This document shows, in pieces, positions 44,202 to 53,370 of a stretch of DNA of 64,000 bases; within the stretch, counting starts at the first letter, position 1, and the number at the start of each line of letters is the position of its first letter. Where the stretch lies: contig NZ_LZTB01000095.1 in NCBI RefSeq assembly GCF_001665685.1, forward strand, positions 26,918-90,917, given 5' to 3'. This stretch comes from Mycobacterium sp. 852013-50091_SCH5140682. Its GTDB lineage: Bacteria; Actinomycetota; Actinomycetes; Mycobacteriales; Mycobacteriaceae. The notes below the pieces were generated by a model. It had not been told where the DNA came from. It saw only the letters and a list, made by a program, of their open reading frames with translations, and did no database searches. The position numbers were made by a program, and so were the translations under genes.

Positions 44202-46148
44202 CTACTTCGTTTTCATCCAACTGCCGGCATCGCCCACGATGCCCACGGGCACCGCGCCGGACAAACTGACGTTCTGCACACTGGGGCCCGCTGCCACGAT
44301 CGTGGTGTCCTGCAGAATCGGCAATACGGTCGACATGTTCCACAGCCGGGGCTCCACGGCCTGGATCACGTCGGCAATGTTCTCGCTACCGTCAAGTGCC
44401 GCATCGATTTTCGGCTGGATACTGCGATCGCAGATGCCGGTGATGTTGCTGGGTGCCTGCACCAGATCACCGGAGCCCGGCGCCGGAATCGTCGGCGGTG
44501 GCGTTGCGGTGGTCGCGGTGGCCGGCGGCGGAGGGGTCGTCGTCTTCGATGACGGCGACGACGGCGGCGCCGGTGGTCCGGGCACGGCCGTCGAGACCGA
44601 GGTGGCCTCCAGCGCACGGCACCCGTACCTCGACGCGAGTGACGTCGCCAGGTCTCCCCCGGCCTGATGCCAACCGACGATGGCGTCGACGCGATTGGTG
44701 GTCGACGCGTCACCGTAGAGGGCCACCGGATCCAGAGCCAACACCGAGGCTTCGATGCCGACGTTGCGCAACTGGTCGGCCGCGGTGTTGGCCACGGCCA
44801 CCGACGTCGGGTCGTTCGAGGCGACACCGAGCACCATGGACAACGGCACCCCGTCCTTGGTGATGCGTTGACGGCCATTGTCCGGCACCGGATTTCCCGG
44901 CGTTGGGGGTGCGGCAGGCTCGATCTGATAGCCCGCACCCCGCAGCAGCTCCAGCGCAGCGTCACGGCCCATGGCCGGTGGCGCGGTCGGCACGTAGCCG
45001 GGGTCCGACGGCGAACGCACCTGGGCCTGGGCGAGTGTCACGGTGTTGTCGTCACCGGCGCCGACCGAGGCCAGCAGATCGACGTCGATGAGGCTCAGGA
45101 TGGCCTTGCGCACCTGGGTGTCGGCGAGTTTCGGCTGCTGCGCGCGCAGCGAGAGTTGCAGCACCCGAGGCGTGACGATCCGCGCGGTGCGCACATCCGG
45201 GATGGCACTGAGCTGCGCGAAAGTGGCTGCGCCACCGTGCACTTGGGCCACCTGGGTGTCGCCGTTACGAATCGAGTCGGCCAGCGCCGCAGGGGCGCCG
45301 CCACGGCGGAACAACACCAGGTCGGGCTTGGCGGGCACGCTCCAGAATCGGTCGTTGCGGGCGAGCAGGATCTCGTCGCGCTGCGGGTCGATGCTCTCCA
45401 CCCGGAACTGTCCGCCCGTGACCGGCATGGCCCGGGCCAGCCCGGCGCCGAATCCGCCGGGCACATCCTTGACGATGTGGGCGGGCAGGATGTCGTTGAA
45501 CAACTCGCGCCATGCCGGATACGGCTGCGAGAAGGTCACCACGACCTGCTTGCCACCGTCGACCGACTGGACTCCGGTGATCAGGTCGTAGCCGGCCGGG
45601 TCGACGACACCGGGCTGCCCGACCATCTGTCGCCACAGATACCAGTAGTCGTCCGCGGCGATCGGCGCGTTGTCGGTCCACTGCGCCTCGGGCTTGATCT
45701 TGTAGGTGACCGTGAAGGGGCTCTGGCTCGTCACCTCCGCCGATTCCAGCAGTGTCGTGTCGAGTTCCCAACGCGAACCGGTCGGCGACTTGGGGTCGGG
45801 TACGGGCCGAAACGAGCTGGGCAACACCAGCGCGGCGATCGCGGCGTTCACGGGCGACTGATCGGACAGTAGATGGGGGTTGAAGCCGGGGCCGATCGAG
45901 TCGATCGCCATGATCACCTGCATCGCCTTGGCCGGCGGCGGTGGCGTGACCTGTGTGGTTTCGGTGCTCTGCGGCGCGGGCGGCGGACTGACCGTACAGG
46001 CGCTGAGCAGCAGAGACGGTACCGAAACGAGCACGCCGACGGTCATTCGGGCACGGCGGGAGGGTGACGGCACGCCACTCAGGGTATCGACCGCTACCGG
46101 CGTTCCGGTGTTGCGCACCGCACGAGAAGCTCGCCGAAGCTTGCGCAC
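44202..46148 (-). CDS. lpqW: lipoprotein LpqW (PIM/LM-LAM synthesis control)
   Basis: Periplasmic-binding-like lipoprotein that channels PIM intermediates toward lipomannan/lipoarabinomannan and works with the mannosyltransferase PimE, also in this window. About 648 residues. The lipobox LLLSAC puts Cys51 at the mature end. Conserved stretches include GPGFNPHLLSDQSPVNAAI, WTDNAPIAADDYWYLW and the C-terminal LPILQDTTIVAAGPSVQNV. GTG at 46148 has GGGGAGGA upstream; a later start near 46046 (MTVGVL) would also keep the signal peptide. A Thr/Pro linker lies near residue 545. Confidence 0.92.
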   Translation of the reverse strand: MRKLRRASRAVRNTGTPVAVDTLSGVPSPSRRARMTVGVLVSVPSLLLSACTVSPPPAPQSTETTQVTPPPPAKAMQVIMAIDSIGPGFNPHLLSDQSPVNAAIAALVLPSSFRPVPDPKSPTGSRWELDTTLLESAEVTSQSPFTVTYKIKPEAQWTDNAPIAADDYWYLWRQMVGQPGVVDPAGYDLITGVQSVDGGKQVVVTFSQPYPAWRELFNDILPAHIVKDVPGGFGAGLARAMPVTGGQFRVESIDPQRDEILLARNDRFWSVPAKPDLVLFRRGGAPAALADSIRNGDTQVAQVHGGAATFAQLSAIPDVRTARIVTPRVLQLSLRAQQPKLADTQVRKAILSLIDVDLLASVGAGDDNTVTLAQAQVRSPSDPGYVPTAPPAMGRDAALELLRGAGYQIEPAAPPTPGNPVPDNGRQRITKDGVPLSMVLGVASNDPTSVAVANTAADQLRNVGIEASVLALDPVALYGDASTTNRVDAIVGWHQAGGDLATSLASRYGCRALEATSVSTAVPGPPAPPSSPSSKTTTPPPPATATTATPPPTIPAPGSGDLVQAPSNITGICDRSIQPKIDAALDGSENIADVIQAVEPRLWNMSTVLPILQDTTIVAAGPSVQNVSLSGAVPVGIVGDAGSWMKTK

Positions 46149-46192
46149 GTTCCTCCCCCAAGACCAGTAACGGCCGACAAGTCGCGGTCTTC

Positions 46193-46255
46193 CGCCGAGT
46201 GGCCACCTGCTACACGGCACACTCGAAAAACGTGTGCAGAACTGGCCACTCGGCG
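46193..46255. repeat. intergenic inverted repeat between typA and lpqW
   Basis: CGCCGAGTGGCCA (46193-46205) and TGGCCACTCGGCG (46243-46255) are perfect inverted arms; CACAC/GTGTG adds an inner stem with a mismatched bulge between. It lies just beyond the typA stop and 45 bp upstream of the lpqW start. Confidence 0.8.
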
Positions 46256-46262
46256 CGAACTG

Positions 46263-48185
46263 TTAGGCCCTGGAACCCTGTTCCGCCTTGGCCCGCGCCT
46301 TGGCCCGGGCGCGCAGGCTCGCCGTGAGCTCGACCTTGCGCACGCGCACGATCTCGGGCGTCACCTCGACACACTCGTCGGCCGCGCAGAACTCCATCGC
46401 CTGCTCCAGGTCCAGCACCAGCGGCCGGGCCAGGGTCTCCATCACGTCGGCGGTGGACGACCGCATGTTGGTCAGCTTCTTCTCACGGGTGATGTTGATG
46501 TCGAGGTCCTCGGCACGCGGGTTGATCCCGACCACCTGGCCCTCGTAGGTGTCCTCACCCGGTTCGACGAAGAACTGTCCACGGTCGGAGAGCTGGATCA
46601 TCGCGAACGGGGTGATCGAGCCGCTGCGGTCGCTGACCAGCGAGCCGGTGTGCCGGGCCCGGATCTCCCCGGCCCACGGCCGGTAGCCGTCGAACACCGC
46701 GTTGGCGATGCCGGTGCCACGAGTCTCGGTGAGGAAGTCGGTACGGAAGCCGATCAGCCCACGGCTGGGGACGATGAAGTCCATCCGGACCCATCCCGCG
46801 GCGTGGTTGGTCATCTCCTCCATGCGGCCCTTGCGGGCGGCCATCAGCTGGGTGATGGCGCCGACGAACTCTTCCGGGCAGTCGATGGTCAACGCCTCGT
46901 ACGGCTCGTGCAGCTTGCCGTCGACGTTCTTGGTCACCACCTGCGGCTTGCCGACGGTCAGCTCGAACCCTTCGCGGCGCATCTGCTCGACGAGGATGGC
47001 CAGCGCCAGCTCACCGCGGCCCTGCACCTCCCAGGCGTCGGGCCTGCCGATGTCGACGACCCGGATCGACACGTTGCCGACCAGTTCCTGGTCGAGCCGG
47101 TTCTTCACCATGCGGGCGGTCAACTTGTGCCCGGACACCCTGCCGGCCAGCGGCGACGTGTTGGTGCCGATGGTCACCGAGATCGCGGGCTCGTCGACGG
47201 TGATCCGGGGCAGGGCATGCGCGTGGTCGGGGTCGGCGAGGGTGTCACCGATCATGATCTCGGGGATGCCCGCGACCGCGACGATGTCGCCGGCCACAGC
47301 CTCCTCGGTCGGGGTGCGGTCCACCCCCTCGGTGGCCAGCAGCTCGGTGATCTTGGCGCTGGTGATCACCGGCGTTCCGTCGACCTCACGCATCCAGGCC
47401 ACCTGCTGGCCCTTCTTGAGCCGGCCGTTGTAGATGCGGATCAGCGCGAGCCGGCCCAGGAACGCCGACGCGTCAAGGTTGGTGACCAGCGCCTGCAGCG
47501 GCGCCTCCGGATCACCCGACGGCGGCGGGATGTGCTCCATCAGCACGTCGAACAGCGGATCGAGGTTCTCCCCATCGGGATTCTCGCCATCGGCGGGCTG
47601 CGTCGTCGAGGCGATGCCCGCCCGGCCCGATGCGTACAGCGTGGGCAGGTCCAGGGCTTTCTCGGCGGATGCCTGGGCTTCCTCGTCGAGGTCGGAGGCG
47701 ACGTCGAGCAGCAGATCGTGGCTCTCCTCGACGACGGCGGAGATCCGGGCGTCGGGGCGGTCGGTCTTGTTGACCACCAGAATCACCGGCAGGTGCGCGG
47801 ACAGTGCCTTGCGCAGCACGAAGCGGGTCTGCGGCAGCGGCCCTTCCGAGGCGTCGACCAGCAGTACCACGCCGTCCACCATGGACAGCCCACGTTCGAC
47901 CTCGCCGCCGAAGTCGGCGTGGCCCGGGGTGTCGATGACGTTGATCACCGTCATGGTGCCGTCCGGGTGGTGCCGGTGCACCGCGGTGTTCTTGGCCAAG
48001 ATGGTGATGCCTTTTTCTTTCTCCAGGTCACCGGAGTCCATCAGGCGTTCAACGGCGTCGTCGCCGCGGTGCGTCAAGGCACCCGACTGCCGCAGCATCG
48101 CGTCGACTAGGGTCGTCTTGCCGTGGTCGACGTGTGCGACGATGGCGACGTTTCTGAAACTGGGCCGTGAATCCACACCGCACAT
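46263..48185 (-). CDS. typA: ribosome-associated GTPase TypA/BipA
   Basis: Translation-factor GTPase acting in ribosome assembly and stress. 640 residues. G1 HVDHGKTT, G3 DTPGHADF and G4 NKTD are intact; domains II, III and the BipA C-terminal follow (SRGLIGFRTDFLTETRGTG). The C-terminus ends in an Arg/Lys/Ala run. ATG at 48185; an in-frame GTG at 48176 is possible. A small acidic repeat (DGENPDGENLDP) near residue 200 is not usual. Rv1165 counterpart. Confidence 0.96.
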   Translation of the reverse strand: MCGVDSRPSFRNVAIVAHVDHGKTTLVDAMLRQSGALTHRGDDAVERLMDSGDLEKEKGITILAKNTAVHRHHPDGTMTVINVIDTPGHADFGGEVERGLSMVDGVVLLVDASEGPLPQTRFVLRKALSAHLPVILVVNKTDRPDARISAVVEESHDLLLDVASDLDEEAQASAEKALDLPTLYASGRAGIASTTQPADGENPDGENLDPLFDVLMEHIPPPSGDPEAPLQALVTNLDASAFLGRLALIRIYNGRLKKGQQVAWMREVDGTPVITSAKITELLATEGVDRTPTEEAVAGDIVAVAGIPEIMIGDTLADPDHAHALPRITVDEPAISVTIGTNTSPLAGRVSGHKLTARMVKNRLDQELVGNVSIRVVDIGRPDAWEVQGRGELALAILVEQMRREGFELTVGKPQVVTKNVDGKLHEPYEALTIDCPEEFVGAITQLMAARKGRMEEMTNHAAGWVRMDFIVPSRGLIGFRTDFLTETRGTGIANAVFDGYRPWAGEIRARHTGSLVSDRSGSITPFAMIQLSDRGQFFVEPGEDTYEGQVVGINPRAEDLDINITREKKLTNMRSSTADVMETLARPLVLDLEQAMEFCAADECVEVTPEIVRVRKVELTASLRARAKARAKAEQGSRA

Positions 48186-48233
48186 TCTCGCAGTTCGGCC
48201 GTTCGATCACGAAAACGAGAGAGCCCCGTCACG

Positions 48234-48341
48234 TTCTGCGCACGCGAGGAGCGATCGGTCTTCTGCGCACGCGAGGAGCGATCGGTCTTCTGCGCACGCG
48301 AGGAGCGATCAGTCTTCTGCGCACGCGAGGAGCGATCAGAT
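48234..48341 (+). repeat. four tandem 27-bp repeats carrying an SD sequence (VNTR-like)
   Basis: Units 48234-48260, 48261-48287, 48288-48314 and 48315-48341. The first two are identical; later ones change a few bases at the end (GGTC to AGTC to AGAT). Each contains CGCGAGGAGCGATC, so GAGGAG is present four times; only the last lies at SD distance from a start codon (TTG 48341). No spacers, so not a CRISPR. Confidence 0.95.
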
Positions 48342-48508
48342 TGAAGTCCGCCAAGATCGCGGGTCTTAAGCCCAAGAAGAAGTGCTGCCGGAGCAAGCCG
48401 CGCTGCAAACGCTGCCCGCTCGTGCTGCACAAGGTCCGTAAAGCCGAGCACGCTGGATTGCGCGGTAAAGAACTGGACAAGGTCTTCACAAGAGCCAGAA
48501 AAGCGTAA
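48341..48508 (+). CDS. small basic Cys-rich protein behind the 27-bp repeats
   Basis: 55 residues from a TTG at 48341, with GAGGAG (48327-48332) 8 nt upstream. The core is very basic with clustered cysteines (KKKCCRSKPRCKRCPLVLHK), then Lys/Arg/Leu helices ending FTRARKA. The CC...RCKRCP arrangement suggests a zinc or RNA-binding knot. The open frame extends back to 48167, but that part would only translate the tandem repeats (LRTRGAI units), so the TTG is preferred. I believe similar small proteins are widespread in actinobacteria; function unknown. Confidence 0.7.
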   Translation: MKSAKIAGLKPKKKCCRSKPRCKRCPLVLHKVRKAEHAGLRGKELDKVFTRARKA

Positions 48509-48564
48509 GCATCGCGAGCTACCTTTGAGGTATCCCTACGGGATCGTGATCGGAGGTACCCGTC

Positions 48565-48828
48565 ATGGAGATCTACGAAGTGCTCACCATCGCACTGATC
48601 ATGGTGCTGGCGGCGGGAACGACAGTTGCCATCTATCTGGGATTGGCGAACTGGGTAGGAGCTTGCTACGTCGTCCGGTGCAGCGAGTGCCATCACCTGA
48701 CGTTTGCCTCGGTGAATCAGCCGCAAGCGTCTTGTGCGCACTGCCGGCACCCGATGATGCTGCATCCGCTCTACACCACGCAGCATCCCGGGATGGTGCG
48801 GGTGGTCGGCGACCGCCTGCGTTACTAG
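48565..48828 (+). CDS. one-TM protein with zinc-ribbon C-terminus
   Basis: 87 residues. One membrane helix at about 7-30 (LTIALIMVLAAGTTVAIYLGLANW), then C-x2-C ... C-x2-C (CSEC, CAHC) about 20 residues apart, a zinc ribbon. The ATG has GGAGG with 8-nt spacing. Likely inner-membrane protein with a small metal-binding domain; not recognised beyond that. It starts the accessory block between typA and the nar operon. Confidence 0.7.
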   Translation: MEIYEVLTIALIMVLAAGTTVAIYLGLANWVGACYVVRCSECHHLTFASVNQPQASCAHCRHPMMLHPLYTTQHPGMVRVVGDRLRY

Positions 48829-48886
48829 ACCCTGCTCTGCCTGATCCGGCTCTGGGCGTACCAGCCGTGAGATCCAGCGTGATCGT

Positions 48887-48912
48887 CATGTCGGTACAGC
48901 CCTTTCGACATG
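48887..48912. repeat. small inverted repeat before the PotD-like gene
   Basis: CATGTCG (48887-48893) and CGACATG (48906-48912) with a 12-nt loop, 35 bp before the ATG at 48947. Possible operator; the neighbouring AraC regulator is a candidate binder but AraC sites are usually direct repeats. Confidence 0.35.
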
Positions 48913-48946
48913 TCGCCGCGATGGGTCGCGGACCAGTCTTGGGGGC

Positions 48947-50095
48947 ATGACAACCTCGCGCAGGCGGTTCCTGCTCGGCGGCAGCGTGGCAGCAGCTGCC
49001 CTCGCCTTCGGTCCGACGATGTTGAGCGCCTGCGGATCCAACTCCGCCCCGCAGAGCGGGGGTACGTCCGCCGCTCCGGATGACGGTGCACCCGCCTCCG
49101 GGACGCTGCGGGTTTCGAACTGGCCGCTCTACATCGCCGACGGATTTGTTGCCGCGTTCCAGCAGGCCACCGGACTGAAGGTGGATTACAAAGAGGACTA
49201 CAACGACGACGAGGAATGGTTCGCCAAGAACAAGGAGCCACTGTCGCACCGACAGGACATCGGCTGCGACCTGGTGATCCCGTCGGAGACCATCGACGCC
49301 CGGCTGATGCGGCTGGGCTGGCTCAACGAGATCCGCCCGGAACGCTGGCCCAACAAGGCCAACCTGCAACCGGCACTGTTGAACGCCGCGATCGACCCCG
49401 GGCGCAGGTACACCGCGCCGTACATGTCGGGCATGGTGGTGCTGGCCTACAACCGTAAGACGACGGGCCGTGACATCACCAAGGTCGATGACCTGTGGGA
49501 CCCGAAATTCGCAGGCAAGGTGAGCATGCTCGCCGACGCCCAGGACGGGCTGGGGATGATCATGCTGGCACAGGGCAGTTCACCGGCCGACCCGACGTCG
49601 GCTTCCGTCGCCAAAGCGATCGATCTGGTGCGGGAGCAGAAGGACAGGGGACAACTCCGCCGGTTCACCGGCAACGACTACTCCAACGATCTCGCGGCAG
49701 GCAATCTTGCTGTGGCTCAGGCATATTCGGGCGATGTCGTGCAGTTACAGGCCGACAACCCCGACCTGAAGTTCGTGATTCCCGAGGCCGGCGGAACCAT
49801 GACCTTGCAGAGCATGGTGATTCCCTACACCACGCAGAACCAGAAGGCGGCCGAAGCGTGGATCGACTACGTATACGACCGCGCCAACTACGCCAAACTG
49901 GTCGCGTTCACCCGCTACATCCCGGTGCTGACCGATATGACTGACGCGCTGAACAAGGTCGACCCCACCGCGGCGTCCAATCCGCTGATCAACCCGCCCG
50001 CCGAGGTGCTGGCCCGGGTGAAGCAGTGGCCGGCGCTGACCGACGAACAGTCCAAGGAGTACACCTCCGCGTACGCGGCCGTGACCGGGAGCTGA
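48947..50095 (+). CDS. PotD-like solute-binding lipoprotein (Tat type)
   Basis: 382 residues. Twin-arginine-type signal (SRRRFLLGG) with lipobox LSAC (Cys29), so exported folded and lipid-anchored. The mature domain is of the spermidine/putrescine-binding type (LRVSNWPLYIADGFVAAFQQ, DLVIPSETIDARL, GGTMTLQSMVIP). Polyamine uptake is the usual role, but no permease or ATPase gene is present here; transport components would have to be elsewhere. It overlaps nothing; the amidohydrolase begins 3 bp after its stop, so they are cotranscribed. Confidence 0.85.
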   Translation: MTTSRRRFLLGGSVAAAALAFGPTMLSACGSNSAPQSGGTSAAPDDGAPASGTLRVSNWPLYIADGFVAAFQQATGLKVDYKEDYNDDEEWFAKNKEPLSHRQDIGCDLVIPSETIDARLMRLGWLNEIRPERWPNKANLQPALLNAAIDPGRRYTAPYMSGMVVLAYNRKTTGRDITKVDDLWDPKFAGKVSMLADAQDGLGMIMLAQGSSPADPTSASVAKAIDLVREQKDRGQLRRFTGNDYSNDLAAGNLAVAQAYSGDVVQLQADNPDLKFVIPEAGGTMTLQSMVIPYTTQNQKAAEAWIDYVYDRANYAKLVAFTRYIPVLTDMTDALNKVDPTAASNPLINPPAEVLARVKQWPALTDEQSKEYTSAYAAVTGS

Positions 50096-50098
50096 CCA

Positions 50099-51424
50099 AT
50101 GCTCAGTATCGGCAACAGGTTTGCGTTGCTGTCGGTCTCGGTGATCGACGGCCGTGGCGGAGCGCCACTGGATGATCACGCCGTACTGGTGGCCGACGGG
50201 CGCATCGAGGCGGTGACACCGATGGCGCACTACCGGCGGACCGCCGATATCCAAGAGGTTCCGCTGGACGGGCACTACGTCATGCCCGGCCTGATCGACG
50301 CGCACGTCCACCTTGCCGGCGGCCGGGCCGATATCACCGATCAGGAGATGGGCGTCATCGCCGAACCGAAACTGATGCGGGCCGTGCGCTCGGTGTACGA
50401 GGCGCAGAAGATCCTCAAACGCGGCTTCACCACGGTGCGCGACGTGTCGTGGAACGGCCTGTATCTCAAACGGCTGTTCCGCGAAGGCGGCATCCCGGGG
50501 CCCAAGGTGGTGGCCTGCGGGCCAGGACTGACCCGCACCGGAGGGCACGCCGACCTGCACCAGTTCCCGGCCGAGTTCGTGCAGGACCATGGGGTGTTCG
50601 GCATCCTGGCCGACGGCCGCGACGAGATCGTCAAGGCCGTGCGATTCGTCCTGCGCGAGGGCGCCGACGCGGTGAAGATCTTCGCCAGCGGTGGCGACAA
50701 CTGGCCGCACGATCGCAATGACGACGTGCACTACTCGCTCGACGAGGTGCGCGCGTGTGTGGAGGAGGCCCACCGCCAGCGCGGCACCATCGTCATGTGT
50801 CACGCCGAGAACCGTGCCGCGATCGAACTGGCCGTCGACGCGGGCTGCGACACCATCGAACACGGTGAGGATATCGACAAGCCGCTGGCTACGAAGATGG
50901 CTGAGCGCGGGACGATTCTGGTCCCGACATTGCAGCTGATCGTCAACTGGCACAGGGATTTCATGCCGACAGAGCCGGGTGGGCGCAACCAGACCCGGCC
51001 CGACGCGTTCCTGTACCGCGACGCACTGCAACCCCACGACCACACGTTCGCCGACCGCTACAGCGATCAGGCGGTACGCAGTTTCCAGACCGCCAAGGCG
51101 ATGGGCGTGAAAATCGCATTGGGTTCCGACACCGTGTACGAGCCACTGACCACCTACGGCGAATACAGCGCGCTGGAGCTCGCGGCCATGGTGCAGTACG
51201 GCATGACACCGTCCGAGGCGATCTCGGCGGCCACCATGACCGGCGCCGAAGCGGTCGGGCTGTCGCACGTGCTGGGCACCGTGGAACCCGGGAAGCTGGC
51301 CGATCTGCTGGTGCTGCGCAAGGATCCGACCGTCGACCCGATGGTCGTCCACGACGTCGCCAACCTGTACCTGACCTTCTGCGACGGCCGGCTCACCGTG
51401 CAGGACGGCGTCTTCATGTGGTGA
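50099..51424 (+). CDS. metal-dependent amidohydrolase (imidazolonepropionase-like)
   Basis: 441 residues. Metal-binding motifs: GLIDAHVHLAG (HxH), VKIFASGG (bridging Lys), CHAENR, IEHGED and LGSDTVYE (Asp), the order seen in two-metal amidohydrolases. It should cleave a cyclic amide, amidine or similar C-N bond. Cotranscribed with a PotD-like binding protein and followed 37 bp later by an AraC regulator, suggesting uptake and breakdown of an amine-containing compound. Substrate unknown. Confidence 0.85.
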   Translation: MLSIGNRFALLSVSVIDGRGGAPLDDHAVLVADGRIEAVTPMAHYRRTADIQEVPLDGHYVMPGLIDAHVHLAGGRADITDQEMGVIAEPKLMRAVRSVYEAQKILKRGFTTVRDVSWNGLYLKRLFREGGIPGPKVVACGPGLTRTGGHADLHQFPAEFVQDHGVFGILADGRDEIVKAVRFVLREGADAVKIFASGGDNWPHDRNDDVHYSLDEVRACVEEAHRQRGTIVMCHAENRAAIELAVDAGCDTIEHGEDIDKPLATKMAERGTILVPTLQLIVNWHRDFMPTEPGGRNQTRPDAFLYRDALQPHDHTFADRYSDQAVRSFQTAKAMGVKIALGSDTVYEPLTTYGEYSALELAAMVQYGMTPSEAISAATMTGAEAVGLSHVLGTVEPGKLADLLVLRKDPTVDPMVVHDVANLYLTFCDGRLTVQDGVFMW

Positions 51425-51461
51425 CGGTCTACGCTGGGCGCACTCGTGGGAGGCGCCTGGC

Positions 51462-52796
51462 GTGGACATGTTCGAAGCACTCGTCGATTTCGGTCCGTCG
51501 GTGCCGGTGCGCACGCAGGTGATGTCGATCCGGCGCACCAAACTGCACCGGCACGCGAACGCGCTGGAAGTCGTCTACGTGCTGGCGGGTGAACTGCACG
51601 TCAAGGTCAGCTGCGAGGAGTTCGACCTGCGTGCCGGCGATTTCGTGGTACTCAACCGCGGTGACCCGCACCAACTGATCGGCCGGGAGGACGGTGCGGT
51701 CACCGCGATCGTGCACATCGATCCGGCGGCGTACCGAAGCGTCGACGCGGGCGCCGAACACCTCATCTTCGCGTGCGAATCCTTCGATCTGGCCCGCCAC
51801 CGCGGTCAGGAGGCGATGCTGCGCGGTCTGCTCCTCGACCTCATCGACGGTAAGTCCGACGGCGTGCGCCGGGCCGGTGAACTGATGGAGTTGCTCTGCG
51901 CCGGATACTCATTGGAGAACTACTACAACCGCACCGCCACACTGTCCTCGGCGCAGCGCGAACGGTTCCGTGCCATGCTGCGGTTCCTCCGCGAACATGC
52001 CGCACAACGAGACGTGCTGGGGCTGCTGGCCGACGACCAGCATTACTCCAAGTCGTATGTCTCGCATTACTTCAAAGAAGCTTCCGGGATCAGGTTCAGC
52101 GATCTGCTCGGCTACCTCAGGGTGGCTGAAGCCGAAAACCTGCTGCTGGCAACCGATGCCACCATGCTGGAGATCTCCGCCAAGTGCGGGTTCTCCGACG
52201 CAAAGTACTTCACCCGAACCTTCGTAGACTGGTTTCACCTCTCGCCGGCGGACTATCGCCGCCGCTATCAACCAGATACTTTGTGTGACAGTATTTTCGA
52301 CGTCGTCGACAGGTCGACGACGGATACGTTGGTGCGCCGACAACGCCAGCAGGTGGCCTCGCCCGCCACCGACGGTCCACGGCTCAGCGTCACTCCCCTG
52401 TTGCTGAAGAACCTGGGCTCACGACTCGACGCGTTCACCGCGGGGGGCAACGCAGCCGTGGCCACCCAACCTGCGCCCCGCAGGCCCGACAACCCGACGC
52501 ACCTCGTGCCGATTCGCGTCACCAGAGCGGATCTCGACGAGGGCTTCCTGATTGAAGGGCTCGCGTCGTTCCGGCAACTCGCTGGGCAACCCTGCCTGGT
52601 ACTCGAGTACAGCTCCGTTCCGGCTACGCAGGAGTTGCTCGCGATGATCCTGAAACGTCTCGACGCCGCCTCCGCCGGGTGTCCGCCGATCTGGCTGACC
52701 TACAGCACATTTCATGACCGCGCCGGTGTCGACGAAGTGGTCGCCACGATACGCGCCGAGCACGGTGTCACGGTTCAGCCGATCATGATGCCGTGA
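51462..52796 (+). CDS. AraC-family regulator with extra C-terminal domain
   Basis: 444 residues, longer than the usual 280-320. A cupin-type N-terminal sensor (TKLHRHANALEVVYVLAGELHVKV, GDFVVLNRGDPHQL) is followed by two AraC helix-turn-helix units (DDQHYSKSYVSHYFKEASG, ISAKCGFSDAKYFTRTFVDW). After a disordered linker comes about 100 residues (DLDEGFLIEGLASFRQL through EHGVTVQPIMMP) that I do not recognise. GTG at 51462 with GGGAGG upstream. Probably controls the amidohydrolase/PotD pair. Its 3' end overlaps the convergent PPOX gene by 14 bp. Confidence 0.88.
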   Translation: MDMFEALVDFGPSVPVRTQVMSIRRTKLHRHANALEVVYVLAGELHVKVSCEEFDLRAGDFVVLNRGDPHQLIGREDGAVTAIVHIDPAAYRSVDAGAEHLIFACESFDLARHRGQEAMLRGLLLDLIDGKSDGVRRAGELMELLCAGYSLENYYNRTATLSSAQRERFRAMLRFLREHAAQRDVLGLLADDQHYSKSYVSHYFKEASGIRFSDLLGYLRVAEAENLLLATDATMLEISAKCGFSDAKYFTRTFVDWFHLSPADYRRRYQPDTLCDSIFDVVDRSTTDTLVRRQRQQVASPATDGPRLSVTPLLLKNLGSRLDAFTAGGNAAVATQPAPRRPDNPTHLVPIRVTRADLDEGFLIEGLASFRQLAGQPCLVLEYSSVPATQELLAMILKRLDAASAGCPPIWLTYSTFHDRAGVDEVVATIRAEHGVTVQPIMMP

Positions 52797-53226
52797 CGGC
52801 ACCCTGATAGTGCGGTACGGCGCGGCTGCGGAACTGCCGACCGGTCACCTTCTCGGTCGCGATGCGGACGAAATGCTCACGCCGACCCTCAACCCATGGC
52901 TGCACGAAAGTCCCTGCCACGGCGACGAGTTCGTCCACATCGGTGATCGGTTCGGCATGGCCGACGACGGTCACGCTCCAGCCGTTGTGAAGGTCTGGGT
53001 CGAGGTCGTCGGCTTCAAACGCCACCACCTGATGATTGGTCGCGGCGGCCAGCTTGGCTCCGCCGGCCACCCGGATCACCACCTGGTCGCGCCATATCCG
53101 GTAATTGACCGGTTGCACGGCGGGCAGAGCGTCCTCGGTGAACACCAACCGGCCCACCCGCGGGCCCTGCAGTAGATCCAGGCACTGTCGACGGGTCAGG
53201 ACATCGAGTTCCGATCCCTTGGTCAT
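52783..53226 (-). CDS. PPOX-class flavin/F420-binding split-barrel protein
   Basis: 147 residues. The small split barrel of pyridoxamine-phosphate oxidase-type proteins: LTRRQCLDLLQGPRVGRLVFT, PAVQPVNYRIW, VAFEADDLDPDLHNGWSVTVVGHA. In mycobacteria such proteins commonly bind FMN, F420 or heme. The start at 53226 (MTKGSELDV) has GAGGAGG about 9 nt upstream. No partner gene. Function unassigned. Confidence 0.85.
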   Translation of the reverse strand: MTKGSELDVLTRRQCLDLLQGPRVGRLVFTEDALPAVQPVNYRIWRDQVVIRVAGGAKLAAATNHQVVAFEADDLDPDLHNGWSVTVVGHAEPITDVDELVAVAGTFVQPWVEGRREHFVRIATEKVTGRQFRSRAVPHYQGAVTAS

Positions 53227-53370
53227 GCTGATCAACCTCCTCATACGAGTTCGAGCGTTCCCACGGGCGTGTGGTCGAGGAATCCCGCGTCCAGTGCCGT
53301 CAACTGCTCTACGCGACTACTGTGCGCCTGCGACCACCGGCTCAGACAGTGCCGAAAGTCCCTAGTTCCC

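Noticed and set aside
48234..48341. Tandem repeats considered as a CRISPR array
   Set aside because: 27-bp units are contiguous with no spacers and no cas genes nearby.
48825..48911. 28-codon minus-strand peptide beginning MSKGLYRHDD before the PotD-like gene
   Set aside because: No SD, and antisense to the leader; kept only as a curiosity.
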